A DNA stretch of 64,000 bases from Salinigranum halophilum (GCF_007004735.1 NZ_SSNL01000006.1:186001-250000); one strand, 5' to 3'; positions 53,135 through 61,600 are shown, counted from the first letter of the stretch. The notes: generated from the letters alone by a model not told the origin. Translations and numbers: made by a program.

Positions 53135-54207
53135 AGCTCCTCGACCTCACGCTGCGCGAGGGCGAACAACGCCCGGGCGTCGAGTACACCGTCGACGAGA
53201 AGGTCGAGGCCGTCCGAGAACTCGACGCGCTCGGCGTCGACTTCGTCCAGATCGGGTTCCCCGTCGCGGACGACCGCACCAGGCGCATCTGCGAGCGCGT
53301 GGACCTCGAGGCGAAGACCACCGGCATCGCACGGGCGATTCCGAGCGATGTCGATGCGGCCATCGACGCCGACGTCGACGTGGTCACCGTGTTCGCGCCG
53401 ACGAGCACGCGTCACCTCGAGCACGTCCTCGGGAGCCCCCGCGAGGCCATGCTCGAGTCCGTCGTCGACGCCACCGACCGCGCCCGCGCGCATGGCCTCG
53501 AGGTCCACTTCGACGCGATGGACGGCTTCCGCACCGAGCCATCCGTGCTCGACGAGACCTTCGACGCCATCGACGCCGAGTACTACACCATCGCGGACAC
53601 TGTCGGGAGTCGCACGCCAGCCGGCGTCGTCGACCACCTCGAATCGCTCTCGACCGACCGCTCACGTGTCGGCGTCCACTTCCACGACGACCTCGGCGTC
53701 AGCGTGGCGAACACGCTCGCGGCGGCACGGCTCGGCGTCGCGAAGGCCGACGTCTCGGTCGGCGGCATCGGCGAGCGCGCCGGGAACGCCTCGCTGGAGG
53801 AGGTCGTTGCCGGCATCGCGGTCGGCGAGGAACCGGCGGAGACCCACGTCGACGAAGCCGAACTCCTGCCACGGGCGACGGCAGTCCTCGACGCGCTCGG
53901 CGAGTCCGTCGAGCCGTCGAAACCACTGCTCGGTGACGAGGTGTTCGCACACGAATCCGGCTTACACACGGCCGCGATGCTCGAGGACCCGGGCACGTTC
54001 GAGCCGTTCGACCCCGCGCGCTTCGGCGGACGCCGACGCTTGCTGTTCGGCTCGTCGACCGGGAACGGGGCCGCGCGCCGACTCCTCGAACGCGCTCAGA
54101 GAGAACCAACGGAAGACCGCATCCACACGCTCCTCGAGGAACTCGACGCACCAGCGGACGAACTCTCGCTCGAGGACGCCATCGCTCTCGCCCGTCGAAT
54201 CGACTGA
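53131..54207 (+). CDS. LeuA/homocitrate synthase-like DRE-TIM metalloenzyme
   Basis: A 358-aa TIM-barrel protein: TLREGEQRPGVEYT near residue 8 (Glu after the Arg, as in homocitrate synthases), DTVGSRTP near residue 155, metal-binding GVHFHDDLGVSVANTLAA near residue 178 and GGIGERAGNASLEEV near 210. HESGLHTAAML matches the catalytic His region near residue 275. It lacks the C-terminal regulatory domain of isopropylmalate synthase. GTG start overlaps the CoA-transferase stop, suggesting that both act on the same CoA ester, either condensing it with or cleaving off acetyl-CoA. Confidence 0.82.
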   Translation: MKLLDLTLREGEQRPGVEYTVDEKVEAVRELDALGVDFVQIGFPVADDRTRRICERVDLEAKTTGIARAIPSDVDAAIDADVDVVTVFAPTSTRHLEHVLGSPREAMLESVVDATDRARAHGLEVHFDAMDGFRTEPSVLDETFDAIDAEYYTIADTVGSRTPAGVVDHLESLSTDRSRVGVHFHDDLGVSVANTLAAARLGVAKADVSVGGIGERAGNASLEEVVAGIAVGEEPAETHVDEAELLPRATAVLDALGESVEPSKPLLGDEVFAHESGLHTAAMLEDPGTFEPFDPARFGGRRRLLFGSSTGNGAARRLLERAQREPTEDRIHTLLEELDAPADELSLEDAIALARRID

Positions 54208-54249
54208 CTCCACGCTGTTCGGTCGGCGTCGCCCCCGCCTCCCGAGGCA

Positions 54250-54315
54250 GTCGGTCAGTGTCCGTCGGTCAGTGTCCGTCGGTCGGTGTCCGTCGGTCGG
54301 TGTCCGTCGGTATCC
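54250..54315. repeat. 14-bp tandem repeat, about 4.7 copies
   Basis: Units GTCGGTCAGTGTCC (two copies at 54250 and 54264), GTCGGTCGGTGTCC (two copies at 54278 and 54292) and a partial fifth at 54306. They lie 42 nt after the stop of the DRE-TIM enzyme gene. Spacer-free, hence not CRISPR. Confidence 0.9.
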
Positions 54316-54477
54316 ACTGAGTGCGGTCCGCAGTCGTCTGTGAGTGGCGCTTCGAGTTCCTGACGAGCGAGCCACGCTGGACACCACCCCGACACGAGCA
54401 CCGGCGACACGCCGACGTGCGCCGAACAGACACCTCAACGCATCAACACATTTGACATTGGCCTGTGCGTTGAAAAT

Positions 54478-54488
54478 GTTTTATAATC
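54478..54488 (+). promoter_or_regulatory. TATA box ahead of the PKD-protein leader
   Basis: GTTTTATAATC at 54478-54488 is the strongest TATA-like element near the large secreted-protein gene. It lies about 26-36 nt upstream of an ATG at 54514 and about 195 nt upstream of the main ORF start at 54682. Confidence 0.5.
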
Positions 54489-54513
54489 AACTATTATCGA
54501 TACTACGCTGACG

Positions 54514-54600
54514 ATGAATCGGAATAGCCCCCGGCGAGGGTGCGCGAGCACCCGACGGCGAAGCACTGCTCGCCCACACACCGATGGTGACCCAGTGTAA
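54514..54600 (+). CDS. Possible 28-aa leader ORF
   Basis: The ATG at 54514 falls where transcription from the TATA box should start, so it would be translated leaderless. The 28-residue product starts MNRNSPRRGCAS, is Arg-rich and unlike haloarchaeal proteins in charge. A hairpin GGGTGC-GCGA-GCACCC (54538-54553, GNRA tetraloop) lies within it. It may be a regulatory leader rather than a protein gene. Confidence 0.2.
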   Translation: MNRNSPRRGCASTRRRSTARPHTDGDPV

Positions 54601-54681
54601 CACCGCGCACAGACCGTCCGTCGAACGGTGGCGGTCCCGAACCCGATGTGACCAGTCACGACCCGTGACTGGAGGCTTCCG

Positions 54682-57600
54682 ATGACTCGCGTGCGCTGTC
54701 GGACCAGCGTCGTCGTGCTCTGTTGTCTGGTTGTCGTCGCCGGGGGACTGGCCGGTTTCGCCGCGGCGCGGAGTGACAGTATCCACACCACGGCCGACGG
54801 CGAGGCGGCGGCGGTCGAGGCGACCGACGCCCCCACGATAACCACGAGCCCTGCCTCACCGGAACTCGGCACTGAAGTACAGTTCACCCTGTCGGGCGCG
54901 AGTCCGAACGCCGAATCGTACGAGTGGGAGTTCGGCGATGGGACAGCCGCGACCGGTCCGCAGGTCAATCACGTGTACGTCGAGCCGGGGACGTACACGG
55001 TCACGGTAACGACGGCGGACGACAGCGGCGCGCGAATCGACCAGTACACGACGGAGGTTACGGTCGAACGTGCGTTCGCGAACGTCACCTCAGTCGAGGA
55101 CGGGCAAACGGTTCGCGTCCCCGAGTTGGGGTTCCCACCCGAGCCGCGGCTCGACGTGTATCAGCTCGAGGTCGAGGCCGGCCAGGCAATCGCGATGACC
55201 GTCAGTGGCTTCGGTGGAACGGTGCGGTTACACTCGCCCGACATCGAACGACTCGACCGCCTCGAACTGAACATCAACCTCGGCTCACTCGGCACGCTGA
55301 TGGGGACGACTGCCGAGGAGACCGGAACGTACTACATCGCAGTCGAGCCTGCGCTCGACGGAAGCGTCTTCTTCGAACCCACGCTCATCGACCCGGATCC
55401 GTTCGAACCGAACCAGGAACGAACCACGGCCGAAGAAATCAGCGTGAACAGCCCCATCGAGGGAACGGTCACGGAAGCCGACAGGGATGACTGGTTCGTC
55501 GTCGACGCCGGCGAGGGGAACCTCAACGCGACGGCCGAGTTGACGCTCCGACCGACGAACCAGAACGACATCGCCGTCGAACTCTACGACGCCGATGGGA
55601 CGCAACTCGGCGAGTACAGTACGGCGTACGACGACATCACGACGAAGAGTCGATCGAGTGCCGTCGATATCCAGTATCGTCCTCGGGCCGAACAGTGGGT
55701 CGAAGATGCGCCTGCGGGGGTCTACTACGTCCGAGTCCGGTGGCTCGACACCGACTCGTTCCGTGATGGGCCGAGTTCGTACGAACTCCGGGTGAACGGG
55801 ACCGAGCCGGCGGACCAGCCGGTCCGGATCGACGTCTCGTCCTCGACGGCGACGGTCGGAACCGAACTCGAGTTCAGTGCGCAGAACGACGCTGACATCG
55901 AGTCGTACGAGTGGGAGTTCGGTGACGGCGGCGCTTCGGACCGTCCACGCGTCAGGTACGCCTATCTCGAGCCGGGCAGCTACACGGTTACGCTGACTGC
56001 AGCAGACGAAGACGGCACGGTCACCGAGACGACGACCGAGGTCACAGTCGAACGCGACTTCGCTGACGCCGCGCGGATCGAACCGGGAGAGACGGTGAGC
56101 GTTCCGGACCCCGAAGATTCGTTCAACCGAAGCGTCGACGTGTACCGTTTCGACGTCGAGGCAGGCCAGGCAATCGCCATCGATGCCAACGGGTTCGGCG
56201 GAGAGTTGCGACTGTACTCGCCCGACGCCGAGACGCTCGACCGTCTCGAATTCAACATCGACATCAACTCGTTCGGTACGCTCGTGGGGACGACTGCCGA
56301 CGAATCGGGGACCTACTACATCGCGACCACTCGGTCGGCCGCCGGGCCGACCTCGTTCAGCGTCGCGTTGAAAGAGTCGGACCCGTTCGAGCCGAACCAG
56401 GGTCAGTCAACCGCGGCGACGATCGAGCCGAACAGCCGGCTCGACGGGACAGTCACGGAAACCGACCCCGAAGACTGGTTCGTTCTCGAGGCTGGTGAGG
56501 GCGACCTCAACGCCACAGCCAGGCTCACGCTCTCACAGATCAATCAGAACGACATCGCCGTCGAGCTATACAACGAGGATGGGCACACCATCGGAGCGTT
56601 CGGCACTGCGGGTGGATTCTCCCCGAGAAATCGGACGTTCGCCGAAGAGATCAGAGGGGTCTATCAGGCCACGCAAACAGCGACTATCGACACGCCCGGG
56701 ACCTACTACGTCCGTGTTCGCTGGGTCGACTCGGACGAGTACCGGGATGGGCCGAGTCCGTACGAACTGGCGGTGAACGCCACGGTGGAAGACGTCGCCG
56801 GTCCGGCGAATTTCACCGTCTCGAACCTCCAGGCACCCCATACTGCAGTGCGGGCCACACAGATCGAGATTGCGGCAGACGTCACCAACGTCGGTGAACG
56901 GACGGGAACGCAGACCGTCGAGTTACGAGTCGACAACCAGGACGACGGCTCGCTCGAATCCGACGAACCGCTCGCACAGCAGGACGTCACGCTCGACCCG
57001 GGCGAAACCCGGACGGTGACGTTCACTGACGTCGATACGCGGGACCTCGGTAGTGTCGGTGAGGAGACCGAGTTCGGTGTCTTCTCGGCGAACGAGAGCG
57101 TGACCGGCCGGATTACCATCGAGGCACAGCCGACTGCCCCCGCAGACTTCCAGGTCTCGGCACTGGAAGCACCGCGTCGCGCCACAGCGGGTGATCGGGT
57201 CGAGGTCTCTGCACTCGTGACGAACGCCGGGGAGTCCGACGGGACACAGGCTGTCGACTTCCGTCTCGACCAGAACGGAAACGGCATGCTCGAGGACGGT
57301 GAGACGCGCCGCTCCGAGCAAGTCACGCTCGCTCCCGACGAGGACACGACCGTCACGTTCGACGTCGACACTGGCAGTCTCACACCGGGACCGTACACAC
57401 ACGGCGTCGCCACGGCGGACGATACGGACACCACGACCATCACGATCGAGTCTGCGGAGACGAACCAGCCACCGACCGCAGACGCCGGGGATGACCGAAC
57501 GGTCGACGAGGGCACGACTGTCGAACTCAACGCGAGCGGCTCGACTGACCCCGACGGAGAAATCGTCACCCACGAATGGACGCAGACGGCTGGGCCGTCG

Positions 57601-58893
57601 GTCGAACTCTCCAGCGAGTTCGCGGACCGGCCGACGTTCACCGCACCCGCGGTCGACGCGGAAACGACCCTGACCTTCGAGGTGCAGGCTCGTGACGGAA
57701 ACGGCGGCACCGACACCGATTCGGTCACCGTCACCGTCACCCCGACGAACGACCCACCGACTGCCGATGCTGGCGACGACCAGACCGCCGACGCAGCGCT
57801 GACCGTCGAACTCGACGCGAGCGACTCGACCGATCCGAACGGTGACGAACTGTCGTACGCCTGGCGACAGGTCGCCGGGGCCGGAGTCACGCTCTCCGAT
57901 GCGGACACGGCGACACCCTCGTTCACTGCCCCGACGGGTGACTCTCGACTCGTCCTCGTCTTCGAGGTCGAGGTCGACGATGGGTCTCGGACCGACACGG
58001 ACACGGTCGAGGTCACCGTCGAGCCGGCCTCCGAGGGGACGGCGTTCTTCAGTGTGACCGACCTCGACGTTCCGGACGAGGCGACGCAGGGCGAGGAGCT
58101 GACCCTCTCGGGGACGGTGACCAACACTGGCGACGCCGAAGGAACACAGACCGTCGAAGCGCGTGTCGACCGCGACAACGACGGGACCTTCGAGACGATT
58201 CAGTCCGAGACGTTCACGCTCGCGAGCGGCGAGAGCAGACAGTTCACGTCCACGCTGACGGTCCCGGACGACCTGGGGCCTGGAACGTACACGGGCGGCC
58301 TGTTCACCGACGAGAGCGAGCGGACGGACTCGATCGAAATCGTGTCGGCGACGCCGGAGCAACCGGAGCAAGAGCGGTACACGCGCGACGAGATCTCTCA
58401 GGCGAAGTACGGCGAGGACTTCGACGAACTGAGCACGGAGACGGCACGGCAGGTCGAAGAACTGTCCCTCCGTCAGCCGTTCGCCGACGGTGACGGCCCA
58501 GTGGACGTCAAGACGCGTGAGGAACTCGCGAACGACCGGTACGGTGAGGATTTCGACGACCTCAGCCGGGAGACGACGATCGAACTGCAGGCCGAGTTCG
58601 ACGCGCAGTTCGGTGACGCGGGTGCCGACGCCGAGTACACGCGCGACGAAATCGCCCAGGCGAAGTACGGCGACGACTTCGACGAGTTGAGTACGGAGAC
58701 AGCCGGCCAGGTCGAAGAGCTGTACAACCGCCAGCCGTTCGCGGGTGACCGAACACCGAGCGAGGTGCGAACGCGCGAGGAGATCGCTGAGGCGAACTAC
58801 GGTGCCGAACTGGGCGACCTCAGCCGTGAATCCCGGCTCGCAGTCGAGCAGGCGTACCACGAGCAGTTTGCGGAGATGGAGGACGGAGCATAA
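54682..58893 (+). CDS. Large secreted multidomain PKD/PPC/CARDB protein with A-B-A-B repeat tail
   Basis: A 1,403-aa secreted protein. After a signal peptide (VVVLCCLVVVAGGLAGFAAA, residues 9-28) come: PKD domain 1 (about 50-125, YEWEFGDG), a PPC-like beta domain (130-375, SPIEGTVTEADRDDWFVVDAG), PKD 2 (385-460, YEWEFGDGG), a second PPC-like domain (465-700), two CARDB-like domains (715-905), two PKD-like domains of the DAGDDRTV...ASGSTDPDGE type (930-1105), a third CARDB (1120-1215), and from residue 1233 four ~43-residue repeats in A-B-A-B order (YTRDE(I)xQAKYG and (K/R)TREE(L/I)AxxxYG). No PGF-CTERM or membrane anchor was seen. It may be a surface adhesin or matrix protein. Confidence 0.8.
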   Translation: MTRVRCRTSVVVLCCLVVVAGGLAGFAAARSDSIHTTADGEAAAVEATDAPTITTSPASPELGTEVQFTLSGASPNAESYEWEFGDGTAATGPQVNHVYVEPGTYTVTVTTADDSGARIDQYTTEVTVERAFANVTSVEDGQTVRVPELGFPPEPRLDVYQLEVEAGQAIAMTVSGFGGTVRLHSPDIERLDRLELNINLGSLGTLMGTTAEETGTYYIAVEPALDGSVFFEPTLIDPDPFEPNQERTTAEEISVNSPIEGTVTEADRDDWFVVDAGEGNLNATAELTLRPTNQNDIAVELYDADGTQLGEYSTAYDDITTKSRSSAVDIQYRPRAEQWVEDAPAGVYYVRVRWLDTDSFRDGPSSYELRVNGTEPADQPVRIDVSSSTATVGTELEFSAQNDADIESYEWEFGDGGASDRPRVRYAYLEPGSYTVTLTAADEDGTVTETTTEVTVERDFADAARIEPGETVSVPDPEDSFNRSVDVYRFDVEAGQAIAIDANGFGGELRLYSPDAETLDRLEFNIDINSFGTLVGTTADESGTYYIATTRSAAGPTSFSVALKESDPFEPNQGQSTAATIEPNSRLDGTVTETDPEDWFVLEAGEGDLNATARLTLSQINQNDIAVELYNEDGHTIGAFGTAGGFSPRNRTFAEEIRGVYQATQTATIDTPGTYYVRVRWVDSDEYRDGPSPYELAVNATVEDVAGPANFTVSNLQAPHTAVRATQIEIAADVTNVGERTGTQTVELRVDNQDDGSLESDEPLAQQDVTLDPGETRTVTFTDVDTRDLGSVGEETEFGVFSANESVTGRITIEAQPTAPADFQVSALEAPRRATAGDRVEVSALVTNAGESDGTQAVDFRLDQNGNGMLEDGETRRSEQVTLAPDEDTTVTFDVDTGSLTPGPYTHGVATADDTDTTTITIESAETNQPPTADAGDDRTVDEGTTVELNASGSTDPDGEIVTHEWTQTAGPSVELSSEFADRPTFTAPAVDAETTLTFEVQARDGNGGTDTDSVTVTVTPTNDPPTADAGDDQTADAALTVELDASDSTDPNGDELSYAWRQVAGAGVTLSDADTATPSFTAPTGDSRLVLVFEVEVDDGSRTDTDTVEVTVEPASEGTAFFSVTDLDVPDEATQGEELTLSGTVTNTGDAEGTQTVEARVDRDNDGTFETIQSETFTLASGESRQFTSTLTVPDDLGPGTYTGGLFTDESERTDSIEIVSATPEQPEQERYTRDEISQAKYGEDFDELSTETARQVEELSLRQPFADGDGPVDVKTREELANDRYGEDFDDLSRETTIELQAEFDAQFGDAGADAEYTRDEIAQAKYGDDFDELSTETAGQVEELYNRQPFAGDRTPSEVRTREEIAEANYGAELGDLSRESRLAVEQAYHEQFAEMEDGA

Positions 58894-59293
58894 GTGGTAA
58901 ACTATCCCGCCCTACTCGCTCCCTCCCGCCTTGCGGCGGTCGGTTACTCCTTGAGGACGGGGGCTTTACCGAAACGACATTGTGCCCCGCGACCCCATGC
59001 GTGGACGCGGCCCGACTTCCTCTTCCCGTCTTGCCGTCGGCGTGGGCGCATTGGTGATGCCTCCCACTCCGACCGACGGCGAGGATTGTCCCGTCGATTT
59101 ACTTCCCGGTATCCTCACGCTCTACCCCAAGACGGGGACGGAGTCGAACCGTTCGCGGTCGTCGTTCCCGAGTGCAGGGTGCGTTGGAATCGCACCACAG
59201 GAGCCAGTTTACTGGTGGCTCCTACCGACCTCGGCTTGTGCGAGGACGGCAGTAACTCGGGGTACAAAGTCAACCAAATTAATACCTTGTGAA
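58894..59293 (-). mobile_element. IS200/IS605-type (tnpB-bearing) element relic, about 400 bp
   Basis: Read on the minus strand, the segment ends in GGGCGGGATAGTTTACCAC, which abuts the stop codon of the preceding gene and from memory resembles right ends of haloarchaeal tnpB elements. A frame ending at 58944 encodes CRFGKAPVLKE, like TnpB C-termini. A hairpin GGAGCCA...TGGCTCC lies at 59200-59222, and TTCAC, a typical IS605 target motif, is at 59289-59293 on the minus strand, fitting the left boundary. Most of tnpB is missing and several stop codons interrupt the rest. Confidence 0.5.
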
Positions 59294-59396
59294 CGGGCTT
59301 CCTCTCCTCCCTACTCGCGTCTCCGACGCTCGTTGAGGAAGGAGGCTCCGCGCTACCGCGTGCTGAACTGCTGGATCGGCAACGAAGAGCGAACAC
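58894..59396. other. Non-coding region dominated by the element relic
   Basis: Apart from the element scar, the right part (59294-59396) contains a dyad between CTTCCTCTCCTCC (from 59298) and GAGGAAGGAGGC (about 59334-59346), which may be a terminator for the minus-strand Lrp gene or part of the element. Frames 58894-59292 and 58982-59404 on the plus strand are shadows of the relic. Confidence 0.5.
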
Positions 59397-59906
59397 TCAT
59401 CTGAACACACGTTCGAGATCATCCTCGTCGTAATTGACCAAGAGTCGGTCCTCGTCTTTGAATGTCCGGAGGACGATATTCGTGGTGGAGTTTTCGATCC
59501 CCTCCGTCTGGATGATTCGCTCCATGAGTCGTTGGAGGTGTTCGTGATCTTGAACGCGGGAGATTACGTAAAAAGACATCTCCCCGAGCATGAAGAACAC
59601 GCGCTGGACGCCTGAGTACGCCGCGAGCTTCTCGGCGACTTCCTCATAACCAGGGCCGTTGTAGTCCGCGTTGATCTCGGTGATCGCCATGAGGCCCAGG
59701 CCGAGCGCCTGTGGGTCGAGTTGCGTGACTTTTCCAGTGATGATGCCTTGCTTTCGGTACTTCTCCATCCGGTAGTAGATGGTCGATGTGCTCACGTCTA
59801 GTTCGTCACTCAATTCGTCGACGTCCACGTCAGTATCCTCGTCCAGTCGCCGTAACAGCTGAAAATCCACCTCGTCGAGGTCGACCTTTGTCATCAAGGA
59901 GACCAT
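59397..59906 (-). CDS. Lrp/AsnC-family transcriptional regulator
   Basis: A 169-aa regulator with an N-terminal winged helix (LDEVDFQLLRRLDEDTDVDVDELSDELDVSTSTIYYRMEK) and a C-terminal RAM-like effector domain (ITEINADYNGPGYEEVAEKLAAY; MLGEMSFYVISRV). It probably responds to an amino acid or a related acid and controls the adjacent nitrilase-crotonase operon. Start 59906 is chosen; 59894 would give MTKVDLDE, also reasonable. TCTATTAACTTATC lies 10-25 nt upstream. Confidence 0.87.
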   Translation of the reverse strand: MVSLMTKVDLDEVDFQLLRRLDEDTDVDVDELSDELDVSTSTIYYRMEKYRKQGIITGKVTQLDPQALGLGLMAITEINADYNGPGYEEVAEKLAAYSGVQRVFFMLGEMSFYVISRVQDHEHLQRLMERIIQTEGIENSTTNIVLRTFKDEDRLLVNYDEDDLERVFR

Positions 59907-59913
59907 GGGTCGC

Positions 59914-59972
59914 GATAAGTTAATAGATTGGTCTCGTCCCAAACGTTGGATAACAAATCTGGAATCGTTCCA
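59914..59972 (-). promoter_or_regulatory. Lrp promoter with palindromic operator candidates
   Basis: TGGAA-TCG-TTCCA at 59960-59972 is a perfect dyad with a 3-nt centre, and an imperfect TTGG-N7-CCAA lies at 59924-59938. They sit between the nitrilase stop and the Lrp start, around the TCTATTAACTTATC box, as expected for autoregulation. Confidence 0.45.
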
Positions 59973-59990
59973 ACCCTCTCCGGATGGGGG

Positions 59991-60782
59991 TCACTGAACC
60001 GTGAGGTCTGCGTCGACTGTCGGGCGGTCCGTACGCATCGGATTCCGCGCGCGCTCGGCGTCAACCACGCCCGGATCGAGCGTGACCGAGACCCGACCGG
60101 GTGCGTCGCCCATCTTCACAACAGTCGCTCCATCGGGTTCGATGACAGTGCTCTGTCCGCAGAAGCTGTTGCCCGCTTCCAGTCCGGCACGGTTACAACC
60201 GACGACGTACGCGCCCTGTTCGACCGCCCGTGCTGGGAGAAGGGTATGCCAGTCGCGTTCCATGCGGACCGTCCATGCGGAGAGGTTGACCACTACGTCA
60301 CACTCTGCCCGAGCGAGGGCAGCGCTAGCCGCGGGGAAATTCAGGTCGTAGCAGACCTGGATCCCGACGCGGCCGAAGGGCGCGTCGACGGCGACGTACG
60401 TTTCCCCTGGCGTGAAGGCGGTTCGTTCGTCCCCCCAGAGGTGTCGCTTGTCGTACTGTGCACGGACGGCACCGTCCGAGTCGAGCCAGACTGCAGCGTT
60501 CGAGACCCCCTCACAGCTCCGGACCGGCATTCCGAACAGGACGTGGCTCTCGGCATCTGCGGCCGCTGCCCCGAGTACGTCGGTCGTCGGGCCAGGAACC
60601 GGTTCTGCCACGTCGTCCAGCGCATCGAACACGTGGTAGCCTGTCGTGGCGAGTTCGGGGAACACGATCAACTCTGCCTCGGAGGACGCGACTGCGTCGG
60701 CCATCCGCTCAACTGGGTCGTCGTCATCGTCGGTTTCGAGCCGACTGTCGAACTGGACGACGTCGACGGCAAAGCGGTTCAT
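59991..60782 (-). CDS. Carbon-nitrogen hydrolase (nitrilase superfamily)
   Basis: The 263-aa protein has the Glu-Lys-Cys triad of nitrilases: E43 in LIVFPELATTGY, K112 in AQYDKRHLWGDE and C144 in GIQVCYDLNFP. It hydrolyses an amide, carbamoyl or nitrile bond. It is last in the overlapping operon (its start overlaps the crotonase stop by 4 nt), so it may release the acid that the acyl-CoA synthetase activates. Confidence 0.88.
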   Translation of the reverse strand: MNRFAVDVVQFDSRLETDDDDDPVERMADAVASSEAELIVFPELATTGYHVFDALDDVAEPVPGPTTDVLGAAAADAESHVLFGMPVRSCEGVSNAAVWLDSDGAVRAQYDKRHLWGDERTAFTPGETYVAVDAPFGRVGIQVCYDLNFPAASAALARAECDVVVNLSAWTVRMERDWHTLLPARAVEQGAYVVGCNRAGLEAGNSFCGQSTVIEPDGATVVKMGDAPGRVSVTLDPGVVDAERARNPMRTDRPTVDADLTVQ

Positions 60783-61600
60783 CTGCCCTCGAACTCCGGT
60801 TCGCGGTCCTCTCGGAACGCCGCGACGGCCTCCGTATGGTCATGCGTCTGCGAACAGATACGCTGGGCGCGCGTCGCGTCGTCCAGCGCTCGATCGAGGT
60901 CAACGTCGAAGCTGTCGTTGATCAGGTGCTTGCTCTGGGCGAGCGCGATGGGTGGCCTGTTAGCCAGTTCTGAGGCGAACTCCTCGGCAGCGTCGAGGAG
61001 GCGATCGGGCGACACGTGCTCACGGGCGAGGTCCCAGTCGACGATCTCCGCCCCGGCGAGCCGCCGCCCAGTGAAGATGAGTTCCTTCGCCCGTGCCTCG
61101 CCGATCAACCGGGGAAGGAGGAACGCGCCACCGTCTCCCGGAACGAACCCAACGTCGATGAATGTCTCCCCGAGGACGGCCTCGTCGCTCACGACACGGA
61201 AATCACAGGCGAGAGCAGTGTCGGAACCCGCGCCCAGGGCGTATCCGTTCACGGCCGCAACGACGGGCGTCCCGATACTCCGGATGGTTCGGACAACGTC
61301 CTGAAAGAGCCCGAGGCCCGTCTCGTACTCGACGAACTCCATCTCCGGGCGAAGTGGCATGTCGTTCAGATCGACGCCGGCACAGAACGCGTCGCCGGCG
61401 CCCGTAAGAACGATGGCTCGGACCGCCTCGTGGTCATCCAGGCGCTCGAATGTCTCGACTGCGACACGCAAGAGGGCCTCGTTGTAGGCGTTCATCGCGT
61501 CGGGACGATCGTACGTGACGCGAGCGATGTGTTCGCCCGTGGCCTCGACTCTGATCGGGCCGTCGGTCTCGACACCGATATCGAACGCTGTGTCAGTCAT
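60779..61600 (-). CDS. Enoyl-CoA hydratase/isomerase family protein (crotonase fold)
   Basis: This 273-aa protein has the crotonase pattern RVTYDRPDAMNAYN, the oxyanion-hole segment GAGDAFCAGVDL, GYALGAGSDTALACDFRV and GFVPGDGGAFLLPRLIG. Compared with rat crotonase the two catalytic glutamates appear changed (Asp in GAGSDTALACD and a hydrophobic residue in GETFIDVGF), so hydratase activity is uncertain; isomerase, hydrolase or lyase chemistry is possible. The ATG at 61600 overlaps the upstream gene's stop by 8 nt; a longer start at 61636 is inside that gene. Confidence 0.85.
   Translation of the reverse strand: MTDTAFDIGVETDGPIRVEATGEHIARVTYDRPDAMNAYNEALLRVAVETFERLDDHEAVRAIVLTGAGDAFCAGVDLNDMPLRPEMEFVEYETGLGLFQDVVRTIRSIGTPVVAAVNGYALGAGSDTALACDFRVVSDEAVLGETFIDVGFVPGDGGAFLLPRLIGEARAKELIFTGRRLAGAEIVDWDLAREHVSPDRLLDAAEEFASELANRPPIALAQSKHLINDSFDVDLDRALDDATRAQRICSQTHDHTEAVAAFREDREPEFEGR

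Larger units (their letters stand above)
54208..54681. other. Intergenic region with 14-bp repeats, strong promoter and leader
   Basis: This 474-nt stretch contains the 14-bp tandem repeat (54250-54315), a very AT-rich promoter at 54470-54505 with TTTATAATC (54480-54488) and a structured leader of about 170 nt that includes a 28-codon ORF and a GNRA hairpin. Confidence 0.5.

Noticed and set aside
54250-54315. Replication-origin iterons
   Set aside because: The 14-bp units are GC-rich and short, and no Orc1/Cdc6 or Rep gene lies within the window; they are better described as a simple repeat.
58982-59404. 140-codon plus-strand ORF after the PKD protein
   Set aside because: It coincides with the element relic, has biased Arg/Ser/Thr composition and no motif; it is the shadow of the decayed transposase end.
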